Shown: positions 41,401 through 52,208 of the stretch, in pieces
Position numbering within the stretch: the stretch's first letter is position 1
Layout of the letters: every line of letters starts with the position of its first letter
Source of the DNA: Myxocyprinus asiaticus
Taxonomy: Eukaryota > Chordata > Actinopteri > Cypriniformes > Catostomidae
Direction: 5' to 3'
NCBI RefSeq assembly: GCF_019703515.2
Contig: NC_059372.1
Coordinates: 13,519,992 to 13,583,991 of the forward strand
Length of the DNA stretch: 64,000 nt
The notes under the pieces: model-generated
What the model saw: the letters and a program-made list of their open reading frames with translations, nothing else
Database searches by the model: none
What the model was told of the DNA's origin: nothing
Program-made: the position numbers and the translations under genes

Positions 41401-44400
41401 AATAGTGTGTGAAATTCTTGGGTGCAGTTCCGAGCAACATAGCAGTCATGACAGTGATAAAGACATATATCAATGTACAATAAACATCAGATTTACACAA
41501 CACAATTTAAAATCTAATATACACATAATTACACACAACACAATATACAAATAATAACATACAGTGTACATTATACAATATACACAATATAGAATACATA
41601 TTATACAAAAAAAAATAGTATATATAGTATATATAAAACATACAGTAGGTTGTATTGTACTGTATTGACATTCAGGCTGTCGGCTGATAGTCAGTTGCCA
41701 GTGTGAATATAATTTATGACAGTCCAGTGTGAGATAATAAGATTAATAAAGTGCAGTGCTGATGTATGTTGATCGTGAGAGATCAAGAGTTCAAAAGTCT
41801 GATTGCTTGGGGGAAGAAGCTGTCATGTAGTCGGCTGGTGCGGGTCCTGATGCTGCGATACCGCCTGCCTGATGGTAGCAGTGAGAGCAGCCCATGGCTC
41901 AGGTGGCTGGAGTCTCTGACGATCCTTTTTTCACACACCGCCTGGTATATATGTCCTGGAGGTAGGGAAGCTCACCTCCGATGATGTGTCTGGCAGTACC
42001 AGGCAGTGATGCAGCCAGTCAGGATGCTCTCTACAGTGCTGGTGTAGAACCGTGTGAGGATGTGGCGGTTCATTCCAAACTTCCTCAGCCGTCTCAGGAA
42101 GATGAGGCGCTGATGAGCCTTCTTCACAACGGCCTCAGTGTGGACGGACCATGTGAGTTCCTCAGTGATGTGGACACCCAGGAACTTGAAGCTGCTGACT
42201 CTCTCCACTGGTGCTCCATTGATGGTGATGGGGCTGTGTTCTCTTTCTCTTCTCCTGAAGTCCACCACAAGCTCCTTTGTCTTACTGACGTTGAGGGAGA
42301 GGTTGTGTTCCTAACACCAGCGTGTCAGAGTGTGCATCTCCTCTCTGTAGGCTGTAATAATACAAGTGATACTTTTTCAACAGAATGCCACAAAAGTTTT
42401 TCCAACTTTGTCAAAAAAAGAATAAAAACATTCCAAAATATAGCTGCAAGCAGCCATTCTGGGGCCAAGCCCCATAAACTGCCTATATGGCCTTTATGGC
42501 CTATAGGACCTATAGGACCCTCAGAGTGGCTACGGTGTATTTTGCATGATGTTGATGAAGCATACCAATTCAAAAGATAAAAAAAAAGTTTAATATAATT
42601 AAAAATGGTAGAGAGGCAGTATGGCCGATATGGGAAAAATTGGTATCATTGAAATCCTCATGACCCAAGGAACCAGAGACACCAACTTCATGATTTTATG
42701 ACAGACAGTTCAAAAGTTATGGGCAAAAACAACGTTTCACATTTATTGACCCATAGGTGGTGCCGTCTCCAAACTCTGCATGTACCCTCAGATCATGGTC
42801 CTGATGAAGCATACCAAGATTTGTTTCGATAGGATAAAGTGTTACCAAGATTAAGCCTTAAATCCTATTCGACCTCATTAACTTCACGATACTGTGACTT
42901 TTCAACAATTGCAAAAATCAAAATGAAGTGAATTCATATCAGTGCGGCTCGGTCTGGAGATTCATTTGAGCCATTGTTTGGGAAAATCAGACCAAGTTTA
43001 CAGGATGTGAAAGGTTTAAACTGTAAACATCATAATCCAAGATGGCAGCCACTGTAATGGGCAGACATTTAATGTAAGGGGTCCATTGATATCATCAAGA
43101 GGAGAGTAATCAGACTAAAAAGAATTAAGTCTCTAGGACAAACGGTTCAAAAGATACGGCCAAAAGAAAAGTTAATTTTTGACATGGTGGTGGCACTATA
43201 GAGTACAGGTGCATCTCAATAAATTAGAATGTCGTGGAAAAGTTCATTTATTTCAGTAATTCAACTCAAATTGTGAAACTCGTGTATTAAATAAATTCAG
43301 TGCACACAGACTGAAGTAGTTTAAGTCTTTGGTTCTTTTAATTGTGATGATTTTGGCTCACATTTAACAAAAACCCACCAATTCACTATCTCAAAAAATT
43401 AGAATACATCATAAGACCAATAAAAAAAAAAACATTTTTAGTGAATTGTTGGCCTTCTGGAAAGTATGTTCATTTACTGTATATGTACTCAATACTTGGT
43501 AGGGGCTCCTTTTGCTTTAATTACTGCCTCAATTCGGCGTGGCATGGAGGTGATCAGTTTGTGGCACTGCTGAGGTGGTATGGAAGCCCAGGTTTCTTTG
43601 ACAGTGGCCTTCAGCTCATCTGCATTTTTTGGTCTCTTGTTTCTCATTTTCCTCTTGACAATACCCCATAGATTCTCTATGGGGTTCAGGTCTGGTGAGT
43701 TTGCTGGCCAATCAAGCACACCAACACCATGGTCATTTAACCAACTTTTGGTGCTTTTGGCAGTGTGGGCAGGTGCCAAATCCTGCTGGAAAATGAAATC
43801 AGCATCTTTAAAAAGCTGGTCAGCAGAAGGAAGCATGAAGTGCTCCAAAATTTCTTGGTAAACGGGTGCAGTGACTTTGGTTTTCAAAAAACACAATGGA
43901 CCAACACCAGCAGATGACATTGCACCCCAAATCATCACAAACTGTGGAAACTTAACACTGGACTTCAAGCAACTTGGGCTATGAGCTTCTCCACCCTTCC
44001 TCCAGACTCTAGGACCTTGGTTTCCAAATGAAATACAAAACTTGCTCTCATCTGAAAAGAGGACTTTGGACCACTGGGCAACAGTCAAGTTCTTCTTCTC
44101 CTTAGCCCAGGTAAGACGCCTCTGACGTTGTCTGTGGTTCAGGAGTGGCTTAACAAGAGGAATACGACAACTGTAGCCAAATTCCTTGACATGTCTGTGT
44201 GTGGTGGCTCTTGATGCCCAGCCTCAGTCCATTCCTTGTGAAGTTCACCCAAATTCTTGAATCGATTTTGCTTGACAATCATAAGGCTGCGGTTCTCTTG
44301 GTTGGTTGTGCATCTTTTTCTTCCACACTTTTTCCTTCCGCTCAACTTTCTGTTAACATGCTTGGATACAGCACTCTGTGAACAGCCAGCTTCTTTGGCA

Positions 44401-47400
44401 ATGAATGTTTGTGGCTTACCCTCCTTGTGAAGGGTGTCAATGATTGTCTTCTGGACAACTGTCAGATCAGCAGTCTTCCCCATGATTGTGTAGCCTAGTG
44501 AACCAAACTGAGAGACCATTTTGAAGGCTCAGGAAACCTTTGCAGGTGTTTTGAGTTGATTAGCTGATTGGCATGTCACCATATTCTAATTTTTTGAGAT
44601 AGTGAATTGGTGGGTTTTTGTTAAATGTGAGCCAAAATCATCACAATTAAAAGAACCAAAGACTTAAACTACTTCAGTCTGTGTGCACTGAATTTATTTA
44701 ATACACGAGTTTCACAATTTGAGTTGAATTACTGAAATAAATGAACTTTTCCACGACATTCTAATTTATTGAGATGCACCTGTATATCCTAGAGACCCTA
44801 CATTTGGTATGGGGGCTATTCATGACCACCCTTATCAGTGTGCCAAATTGTCTTATGTATGGTATGGGCTGCCATAGACTCCCAGCCAGAAGAAGAATAA
44901 TAATACGGAAAACTAACGGATGCAATAGGTGCTACAGTCACTTCGAGGCTTGGCCCCTAATAATCAAACAAGCCTAGTTGCTACTATTATTACAATTGTA
45001 ATTTATTACAAATTATTACAATCTGTTTATTATGTGTTTAACAAGCACAATTAATCAGTTGTATCTGACAGTTTAGAGGCAACTGGCTGTCCCCGAGCCA
45101 CAAGCACATCTGTTCCATATATACTGTATCTTGTCTGGTGTGGCTAGTGGTCTTGAATGTGGGCTTTTTTGTTTTTCCTCTTCCAGCTGCTACTGTGTTA
45201 AACTCTGTCCAGACGCAGCTGCAGTCTCCTGGGCAGGCGGTTCTGCAGCCTCAAGTTTCTTCTCTACAGTCCGTACAGGCAACCTTGCAGCCAACACAGA
45301 TGACACCAACCACCACTATGTCTGCTGTGCAGAAATTGTCAGAGCCCAGCGCTTCTGTTGCAACGCTTCAGACTGCAGGCCTGTCCATCAACCCTGCTAT
45401 TGTGAGTAGCGAAATGTTTTTATAGTAAAAACGTGTGTTGGGTTTAGTTGGATCAAAAATGTAGAAAATGGGGGGGTTAAATGTGTTTTAAGGAATGAAC
45501 GAAGTAAATTTTGGCTATTTTGATAAGTCAAATGAATGTTAAAGATTCAGGATTCTAGGACCTTATAAAAACAACTGAGTAGGAATACCTCTATTAAAGG
45601 GATAGTTCACCCAAAAATGAAACTTCTCTCATTTACTTACCCTCATGCCATTCCACATGTGCATGAATTTCTTTTTTCTGCAGAACACAAACGAAGATTT
45701 TTAGAAGAATATTTCAGCTCTGTAGGTCCATACAATGCAAGTGAATAAGTACTAAAAATTTAAAGCTCCATAAAGCACATAAAGGCAACATGAAAGTAAT
45801 CCATACGACGACTCGTGGTTAAATCCATATTTTCAGAAGTGATACTGTATGATAGGTGTGGGTGAGAAACAGATAAAAATGTAAGTCCTTTTTTACTATA
45901 AATCTCCATTTTCACAGTCTTATTTTGTTTTTGGCAATTCACATTCTTTGTGCATATCGCCACCTACTGGGCAGGAAGGAGAATTTAAAGTAAAAAAGGA
46001 CTTAACTATAGATCTGTTTCTCACCCACACCTATCATATCGCTTCTGAAGATATAGATTTAACCACTGGAGTCTTATGGATTACTTTTACGCTGCCTTTG
46101 TGTGCTTTTTACGTCATTCTAGTGTGGGCGAGATGCTTGAAAGTAGCAAATTGAATATGTTTTCAAATGAAAACATTTCAGTGTGGATGTGGCCAAAGTC
46201 AGTGGGATAGTTTAGAACTTTAATATTACATTTATTTTTGCTTTGCAAATACTGTAATAAAGTATTTTGCATAAAACCTGATCAATATTTTATTTTTTTC
46301 AGATCAGTGCTGCCTCTCTGGGAGCACAACCACAGTTTATCAGTTCTCTTACTACAACTCCCATCATTACTAGTGCCATGTCTAATGTGGCAGGACTGAC
46401 AAGTCAACTTATTACTAACGCACAGGGCCAGGTCAGTATCTGAGGACTACATTTAAACTGACATGTATTTGTCCTTTAATCTGCTAATTTAATTTATTTT
46501 GTGATTTATTTTCTATTAACAATGAGAAATGCTTTAACCCTAACTTTACATAAACTTTACAACTTCTATATAGACAACTTTATGATGTTAGTAAGTATCT
46601 GTTTTGACCCTTTTCATAGTTTATTACATATCTTCATTATAATTCATATATCATTTTTTTTAATAGTTTACTGTTTTACTAATTCTTCATTAATCCTTAA
46701 ATGCATGGGAATATCACCAAACGCGCTTATATATTTGTTTTTTTTAGTGACCCAGCTCCTATATCTATCACAAATGGATCCACAAAATGCCCAGATAGTG
46801 TACAGTTTTCAAAATATTTTCAAGACCATTAGAATAAAATAGAATAAAATATATTTTTATTTATTTTGATGTTTTATTTTTCATATATCAAAGAGACAAT
46901 GCAAGAAATCTGGACAAATCTAGAACAGGATTCAATACTTTCCCACTGAAATTTAATGAACGCAGCTGGCTGTCAAACACATATTGAGCTACACAACACA
47001 TAAGATACACATAAGCTATACATAAGCTACACATGATTATTTTCTCAGGCACTTCTTGAATCTAAATAGATGCACAACTTAAATATTTTCAGTAGTTCAC
47101 CCAGATGACAATAGTCATATCGTACTGTTCATGTGTTGTACTTGCTATAGTTTACTTCCAAGTTGTTTCTTCATCAAACAGCAATGTCAAATGTAAATCA
47201 AGTCAATCAATGAAACAACAGCGCCACCTTGAGTAACAAATAGCATGAATAATATGTATGTTTACACGCATATGGGATACTGATAATTCACCGTTGTTGC
47301 ATAGAAAATTAATGTGATATAGTATTTATTTGTATGAATATAGTACCAATTTCTCTTGTAATAAACAAAGAAATAGATATCTTGTGATAGTAAAATGAAA

Positions 47401-50400
47401 AAATAAATAAATGGATGAGTTACAGGGGGTGGAATGAGTTCCCGGGTCACTAAAGACCCAAGGTATGCAGGTAATATTTGCAATTTGTTGTAATGTTGTG
47501 CGCTCACAACAAAAGAGATGCTATATATCACATAATTGAATTTTGGGTGTATAAATTGTGAATTCTTTAAATATCAGACTCATTTAATTTTATAAATGTC
47601 TCCAGGTGATTGGAACACTTCCTTTTTTGGTGAACCCTGCATCATTGGCTGGAGCTGCAGCAGCCTCTGCGTTACCTGCTCAAGGCCTGCAGGTTCAGAC
47701 CATGTCCCCACAGCTGCTCCTGAACTCCCAGGGTCAGATCATTGCTACTATAGGGAACGGCCCTACAGCTGCTTCTCCGTCCACCACCACTGTCCTCCCC
47801 AAAGCCACTGTGCCCCTGACACTCACCAAGACCACCACACAGGTACTGCCGTGCCATCTACTGTAGCTCTTCATTAGTCAGTGAGCATATTATAACACTT
47901 CATTGTACAGCAGTGTTTCCAACAGAATTCTGGTTTTACAGAATTCATGTCCAACAATTCAGATTAGTTAGTCCTATTATTGGACATAACTACATACTAA
48001 AGAAAACTATCTAACTAGTTTTATTAACATATGATGTCTTTTAATTTGAAATACCATTCATTACAATTTGTTCGTTCACTGTTATTGGTTCTCTAGGGTC
48101 CGGTTGGAAAAATGGTTCAGTCAAAAGTGATCATTGCTCCCCAGCCCACAGCGGGTAAAGCAGTCACATCCCTCTCCTCTGCTGGTGCCATCGCCTGTGG
48201 AGACATGCCAACTGTGGGCCAGCTTGTCAGCAGTATGTTTGTATATTAATCAAGTACTCATGGTCCATATTACTGTATAGGCAATATTTAAAAATATTGC
48301 ATATATATTGCATCATTTAATAGTAGCTATTCTTGTCATTTAAAAGTGTGTTTAGATTAAGGCTGCACCCTAATAATCGACCAAACATTAGTCGATGAGA
48401 AGAGTCTTGGTCGACCAAGTTTTGATTGGTTGGTTGGTCGCAGAAAAAAAGAAACTCCACAGGAAACTGACGAACTGACGTATTACCGCTGGTTGGACTA
48501 TGGGATAATTTTCCTTAAGCAGGGTTAGGGTTAAGACTACACAATAAAGCAAGACACCTTAATTTCAAACTTTGAACTTTTATTTTTTATTTATTTTAAG
48601 AAACAATTCTAATGAAACTGGAAAAAATTTAAGTGCAGTTAAAACGTGTGTTGTTCAACTTTTTGAAAGATGGTTATACAATGCATGCACTTGTAAAATT
48701 TTAAAGGCTCATGATTACGGTTTTGTATTTCTCTGTAATGTAGAACAGTGTTAGCAATGTTACTTATAATATTCTTTCTCAGCCCTGGAACCCAAGCCAT
48801 TTTCTGATGCCCCCAAACATTCATATATTTATGTAATTAAATTAATATCACAAACGTGCGACGACTAGTCGACTAATGGCTTAAACTAACGCCTACTAGT
48901 CGACTAGGAAAATCTTTGGTCAGGGGCAGCCCTAGTTTAGATTAGATTTTATTTTTGAGGATTGATGTGTCAGCCACTCATGAGTTACTGAACTATACTC
49001 ATATTTAGGCATGTGACGGTATAAAATTTTCATGTCACGATAATTGCTGAAGCATTTATCACGGTATATGTAATATCAAGGTATTAAATTACATTACAAA
49101 AACGAGTTGAACGATAAACAAACTTTATTGTTGTTCTCTGAATAACAAGTTGAATTACTTTTTCAATACCAAACTGGCCTTTTAAATGAACAGATAACAA
49201 AGAACTTTGAAAAGAACCCTGAACATTTAAAAAACTACCATCAACCCCATAGAAACAAAGCCAAATATAACATTAAGTTGATGTCTTAATATTTAAATGT
49301 TCATTATGCCACAGGGCCACTGATCATTACAGATCAGTACTGACCTACAACTTGTCTTGTATAGGCTAATGCTAAAGTTATTATTAATAACTACTAGTGC
49401 TTTGAGGTTAATGTTAAAGGCTAAACTAATTTTATCAAGCCAGCTACTAGGCTACAACAATAGTATGCATGTTTTTTCTGGATAGCAAGCCTGTTGTTAA
49501 TATATAGCTAGGCGCTAGCTACAAATGTATATAAACAACTTCACTCACACTGTATGGCAACGTATGATTGTGTTGTTCCAATTTAAACTTAATCTTTATG
49601 CTCAGCAGAGAAAAAAATAATGATCAACATATTAATAACTACAGTCATGATTACCACAAAATAGGTATCGTTTTAAAGCTTAGAAGCTTTACTTTACAAT
49701 GCATGTAGGCATTATAACAAAAACTGAACAAGTGCTTGAAATTTGCATACAAATCAGAAGTGTTCCATTTAGATGATTTATTAATAATTTTGCACTGCAC
49801 GTATTATTGTAATCTGTAAAAACATCACACTTATCAAATAGCCATATGTCATTTGTCATTGGAAAGCTTTCAAAGAGTAGAATAGCCTATACTAAGTGAA
49901 TAATAGCTAGGTATATGTCTTCGCATACATGTAACATGTAAACGCGTATTGCTTATAACAGCATTCTCGCTAATAACTTCATGAAAAATAAACGAAAAAG
50001 TATCTCATAATATTACCTATATTACTCATAACACACACAACGTAATCGGATGCATAGATCATTAGATAATTGACAGGAAGCACGATGTGCACACGGCACA
50101 TAAAGTGCTATCTGGCTAAAAACATGTTAGCTTTTCTGGATAAGATGACTTCATCTGAAATTATGTAGTACGTTGTCCAGCGTCATGGAACGCTAAACCA
50201 ATCGTATTAGGATTCAGATTGCTTTGCCCATATTTGGATGACTTCCACCTCTGGCTAGAGTGGATCATTCACTCTAATTACATATAGTCACCAGGAGATG
50301 GCGCCAAGTACATGACACAGACTCAATGATGGCTCAAATGACACAGAGTGGAACTGAATGAATCTTGTTACTCATGCTTGCATGCTTTGGAGAGAGAGTA

Positions 50401-52208
50401 TACCTTTAGTCATTATTGTATTTGCATGTGCAATTAGTTCTTATATACAATTATTATGTTTTATTTGTTTGAAGAGGCTTTTGGACACTTGGAGATGTTT
50501 TTGGACACTTAGGATAAATTATTTGTATAATACTATAACTTTTGATTGTCGTATCAACACAAAATTTTACTCAGTTACAGGTGACATGATTGGGAACAAA
50601 ACAAAATCTGAGCTACCTTATTTGCACCCTGAGATATATAATGTAAAATCAGAAAAATAAGAAAACAAAGTTAATATTTTGGCTCAAGTTTTTTGTGATT
50701 TTTTTTTTTTCAGCAGTGTTTTAGGCTGAGAGTCTTGGAATTTACCATAATCTATATCATTACATAAATTGAGGAGCTTTCTTTAAAATTTTACTAAACA
50801 CTTGACCCTCGTTTATTTTGTCAAAGTCTTTCATTTTGGGCATGCCACTGAAACAATTCATCTTTAAAAACACCCTCAGAGCTTAAAGGGTTAATATTGA
50901 AATCATCATTGTGCCACATTGCCATTATTAATTACAGGACTTAGTATTAGCTGATTACAACTATATTTTAGTTGTTACTAAAAGATGCAAACATTACTGT
51001 GTAGCTAGCAGAGTTTTAACAAACTACTCTTTGGCCACTTGAAAGCAAGCTACACATTATCTGCAAATGGCAACAACAGTGCACTTTCTTTGTCTTGGTT
51101 GTCACTTAGTTGTCTCTTAGTGTTGTCTCAGTTTTCAGAAAACAGTTTGGAAAAACGAGAAGAACTGTCACAGATGAGCAAACATATGATGTGTTTCGCT
51201 GTTACTTGTTTGCCACGTTTTACACAAAGGGAAACCATCTTCGACCAACAATCCCTCTGCATTTTTATAGAAACCAAAATACATCCACACTTCTGACTTA
51301 ATCCTTTTAGAAGACAGATAAAGGGGGTCAGCTGCGTTCCTCCTCCAGCCGTGTTTCTCACCCACATTGGTTTACATCAGAGTGTGCATGTGTCATTTGT
51401 GCTAAATACATGCAGTGTGGTGAATCTTGATTCATTGATGGGGGGGGGGGGAATTAACTACATTTTTAAGTGCCCACGATAACAATATTGTGTATGTTAA
51501 TTACCGTGATAAACTATATTAGCGAATACCGTCATATGCCAACTCGTGTATGAAGAGGCTGGGAGAAAGAAGTTTTCAATTAATATTTTGTTTCAATTAG
51601 AGCCACAGTCTGGTGTGCATGAAGAAGAGGCCATTAATCTGGAGGAGATCCGTGAGTTTGCCAAGAATTTCAAGATTCGACGGCTCTCTCTGGGCCTGAC
51701 ACAGACACAAGTGGGCCAGGCTCTCACTGCTACGGAGGGTCCCGCATACAGTCAGTCAGCCATCTGCAGGTTATTTGCGTTTATATCTTCTCTCTCTTTC
51801 CATATGTTTGCACATGCCATTCCAGTGCCTTAGAGTTTTGACTCTTTGCTTCTTGTTTTAAGATTTGAGAAGCTTGACATCACTCCCAAAAGTGCCCAGA
51901 AGCTGAAACCCGTTCTGGAACGCTGGCTGGCAGAGGCTGAACTCTGGAACCAGAAAGGTCAGCAGAACCTTATGGAGTTTGTCGGCGGAGAACCCTCCAA
52001 GAAGCGCAAACGGAGAACCAGCTTCACGCCGCAGGCCATAGAAGTCCTCAACATTTACTTTGAGAAAAACTCCCTCCCAACCGGACAAGAAATCACAGAT
52101 ATTGCCAAGGAGCTGAATTATGACCGAGAGGTGGTTCGCGTCTGGTTTTGTAACCGCCGACAGACTCTGAAAAACACCAGCAAGATCAATGTGTTTCAGG
52201 CACATTAG
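31152..52208 (+). CDS. pou6f1: pou6f1, POU domain class 6 transcription factor 1, complete, 10 coding exons
   Basis: Nuclear DNA-binding factor of the POU-VI class, expressed mainly in the nervous system in other vertebrates. Exons: 31152-31205, 36591-36771, 36988-37100, 38645-38870, 45187-45401, 46303-46431, 47606-47842, 48097-48232, 51601-51769, 51863-52208. Phases all match, giving 601 residues. Residues 19-430 form a long Gln/Thr/Ala/Val-rich region (conserved [21 protein letters not shown]-type and [12 protein letters not shown] blocks), likely the activation part. The POU-specific domain is about 443-520 ([20 protein letters not shown]), followed by the linker EPSKKRKRR. The homeodomain is about 535-594, with helix 3 [11 protein letters not shown] intact; the C-terminus is NVFQAH. 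A 77-nt 5' UTR segment precedes the ATG in its exon. Introns, especially those of 5.4 and 6.3 kb, are full of nested transposons. Confidence 0.96.
31615..32430. mobile_element. hAT-like non-autonomous element nested in the composite element
   Basis: The left end CAGTGCCGTCAGTCAATTAAA and right end TTAATTTTGACAGCTC are related inverted termini with TTAAT-rich subterminal repeats. Two internal direct repeats (GTGGCTATCC.CTTTGCTACAGC, near 31865 and 32182) are about 320 bases apart. The target duplication is unclear. Confidence 0.5.
32436..32471. repeat. (TA)n microsatellite
   Basis: About 34 bases of TA repeats between the hAT-like element and the Tc1 relic. Confidence 0.85.
32477..33085 (-). 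mobile_element. truncated Tc1-like relic
   Basis: One terminal inverted repeat, CACTGCCTGGACAAAAAAAA, is present. Sequence from it corresponds, reversed, to the right side of the element at 39676-41086 (for example TTCGACAACCTTATG and GAACCACTCTTTCACAATTTG). On the minus strand around 33000 a degraded transposase piece reads [15 protein letters not shown]. The other end is missing. Confidence 0.7.
33957..34321. mobile_element. MITE-like element with GTAGGGGAGAGC ends
   Basis: The left end GTAGGGGAGAGCAGGGCAC and right end GCTCTCCCCTACTT are inverted. The interior carries repeated GTGCCCC/GGGGCAC motifs. A possible relative starts near 26150 (TGTAGGGGAGGCC). No clear target duplication was found. 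Confidence 0.45.
34735..35240. repeat. unclassified repeat segments
   Basis: 34790-34900 carries two CCCGGGATCA motifs and two GTTCACACAGA motifs. From 34916 the AAAGGTGCTGTAAGCGATTT start resembles another fish MITE family, but its right end was not located. No coding potential was seen. Confidence 0.35.
36180..36590. other. intron segment with a possible partial hAT-like end
   Basis: CTAGGGATGGGCTATATGG near 36182 resembles the start of the hAT-like element at 58522, but no matching right end was found before the exon at 36591. Nothing else was recognised. Confidence 0.3.
37101..38644. other. pou6f1 intron, mostly unannotated, with one unclassified repeat-like segment
   Basis: About 37985-38365 is more GC-rich than its surroundings and contains a hairpin, GACAGGAGAGCTC against GCGCTCTCCTGTC, plus CAGCCCGAAATTTTG followed by GGGCTGCTGCAG. 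It reads as part of an old transposon rather than an exon: the open frames there are unlike any family I know. Confidence 0.35.
39229..39667. mobile_element. hAT-like MITE, pou6f1 intron
   Basis: The ends TAGGGCTGTCAATTTAAC and GATTGGCAGCCCTA are inverted, with ATTAATTTGATTAA-type subterminal repeats. A perfect 8-bp target duplication ATTTTATA lies at 39221-39228 and 39668-39675. Confidence 0.8.
39676..41086 (+). mobile_element. Tc1-like relic carrying a nested hAT MITE
   Basis: The inverted ends CACTGCCTGGCCAAAAA and TTTTTGGCCAGGCAGTG are flanked by TA (39674-39675 and 41087-41088). Removing the inserted 660-bp element and one TSD copy leaves about 740 bases. That is an internally deleted Tc1 with a helix-turn-helix fragment (39828-40046: [33 protein letters not shown]) and 3' fragments of the DDE domain. 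The truncated relic at 32477-33085 is from the same family. Confidence 0.82.
40183..40842. mobile_element. hAT-like MITE inserted in the Tc1 relic
   Basis: Ends CAAGGCTATTCAACT and AGTTGAATAGGCCTG. A perfect 8-bp duplication CCTTAACC is at 40175-40182 and 40843-40850. Taking out the element and one duplication rejoins the conserved Tc1 stretch around CCTGACCTTAACCCCACTG. The interior is non-coding. Confidence 0.88.
41340..42355 (-). mobile_element. 3' fragment of a non-LTR retrotransposon (L2/CR1-like)
   Basis: Read on the minus strand, 42268-41972 codes the end of a reverse transcriptase ([33 protein letters not shown], blocks typical of L2/CR1-like fish LINEs). A 3' UTR follows, finishing in short tandem (GATTT)n repeats at about 41345-41366. 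The 5' part is missing, as expected from truncated reverse transcription. Confidence 0.75.
43206..44782 (-). mobile_element. Tc1-like transposon, near-intact, long inverted repeats
   Basis: Terminal inverted repeats of about 200 bases (43206 to about 43411 and about 44578 to 44782) begin CAGGTGCATCTCAATAAATT. By eye they differ at almost no position. TA flanks both ends (43204-43205, 44783-44784). Total 1577 bases. It contains a transposase gene on the minus strand with a single disruption. It lies inside another repeat within a pou6f1 intron. Confidence 0.92.
43489..44483 (-). pseudogene. Tc1-like transposase with one frameshift
   Basis: It starts [16 protein letters not shown] (44483 downward) with a helix-turn-helix ([16 protein letters not shown]) and a basic GRKRC linker. 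The frame is lost near 44216-44222, where a few bases seem to be missing after WTEAG. The second frame (from 44088 at the latest) carries a complete DDE catalytic domain: [22 protein letters not shown] and [12 protein letters not shown], with all three acidic residues present. It ends KAKGAPTKY. This is the least decayed transposase in the window. Confidence 0.88.
45595..46112. mobile_element. AAAGGGATAGTTCACCC-family MITE, right end missing
   Basis: The left end TTAAAGGGATAGTTCACCC and the usual internal blocks (CCATACAATGCAAGTGAA, GATAGGTGTGGGTGAGAAAC and the inverted CTCACCCACACCTATCATA) are present. The copy breaks off near 46112 without the right terminus. It lies in the intron between exons ending 45401 and starting 46303. 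Confidence 0.75.
46746..47451. mobile_element. MITE-like element with AGTGACCC ends
   Basis: The left side TTTAGTGACCCAGCTC and right side GAGTTCCCGGGTCACTAAA are inverted, with about 700 bases of AT-rich non-coding sequence between them. The exact boundary and target duplication are unsure. It lies between pou6f1 exons ending 46431 and starting 47606. Confidence 0.5.
48359..48935. mobile_element. hAT-like MITE, pou6f1 intron
   Basis: Left end AAGGCTGCACCCTAATAATCG and right end GGTCAGGGGCAGCCCTAG. A perfect 8-bp duplication TTTAGATT is at 48351-48358 and 48936-48943. Subterminal GTCGAC/TAGTCGACTA motifs resemble those in the element at 4908-5953. Confidence 0.75.
49006..51542. mobile_element. 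large hAT-like element with no coding capacity
   Basis: The left end TAGGCATGTGACGGTAT and right end ATACCGTCATATGCC are inverted. ATCACGGTAT/TTACCGTGATAA subterminal repeats support a single 2.5-kb element between exons ending 48232 and starting 51601. The 8-bp flanks do not match well. No transposase was recognised in the interior. Confidence 0.5.

Larger units (their letters stand above)
42440..44960. mobile_element. GCTGCAAGCAGC-type repeat, split by a Tc1 element
   Basis: The left side begins TAGCTGCAAGCAGCCATTC then GGGGCCAAGCCCC. The right side (44783-44960) ends CTTCGAGGCTTGGCCCC. Between them is low-coding sequence with repeated GATACGGC/CAAAAG motifs, interrupted at a TA by the 1.58-kb Tc1-like element. 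This is a common cyprinid repeat whose class I cannot assign. Confidence 0.55.

Noticed and set aside
41981..42580. 199-codon open frame on the plus strand
   Set aside because: It is antisense to the LINE reverse transcriptase fragment and shows no family resemblance.
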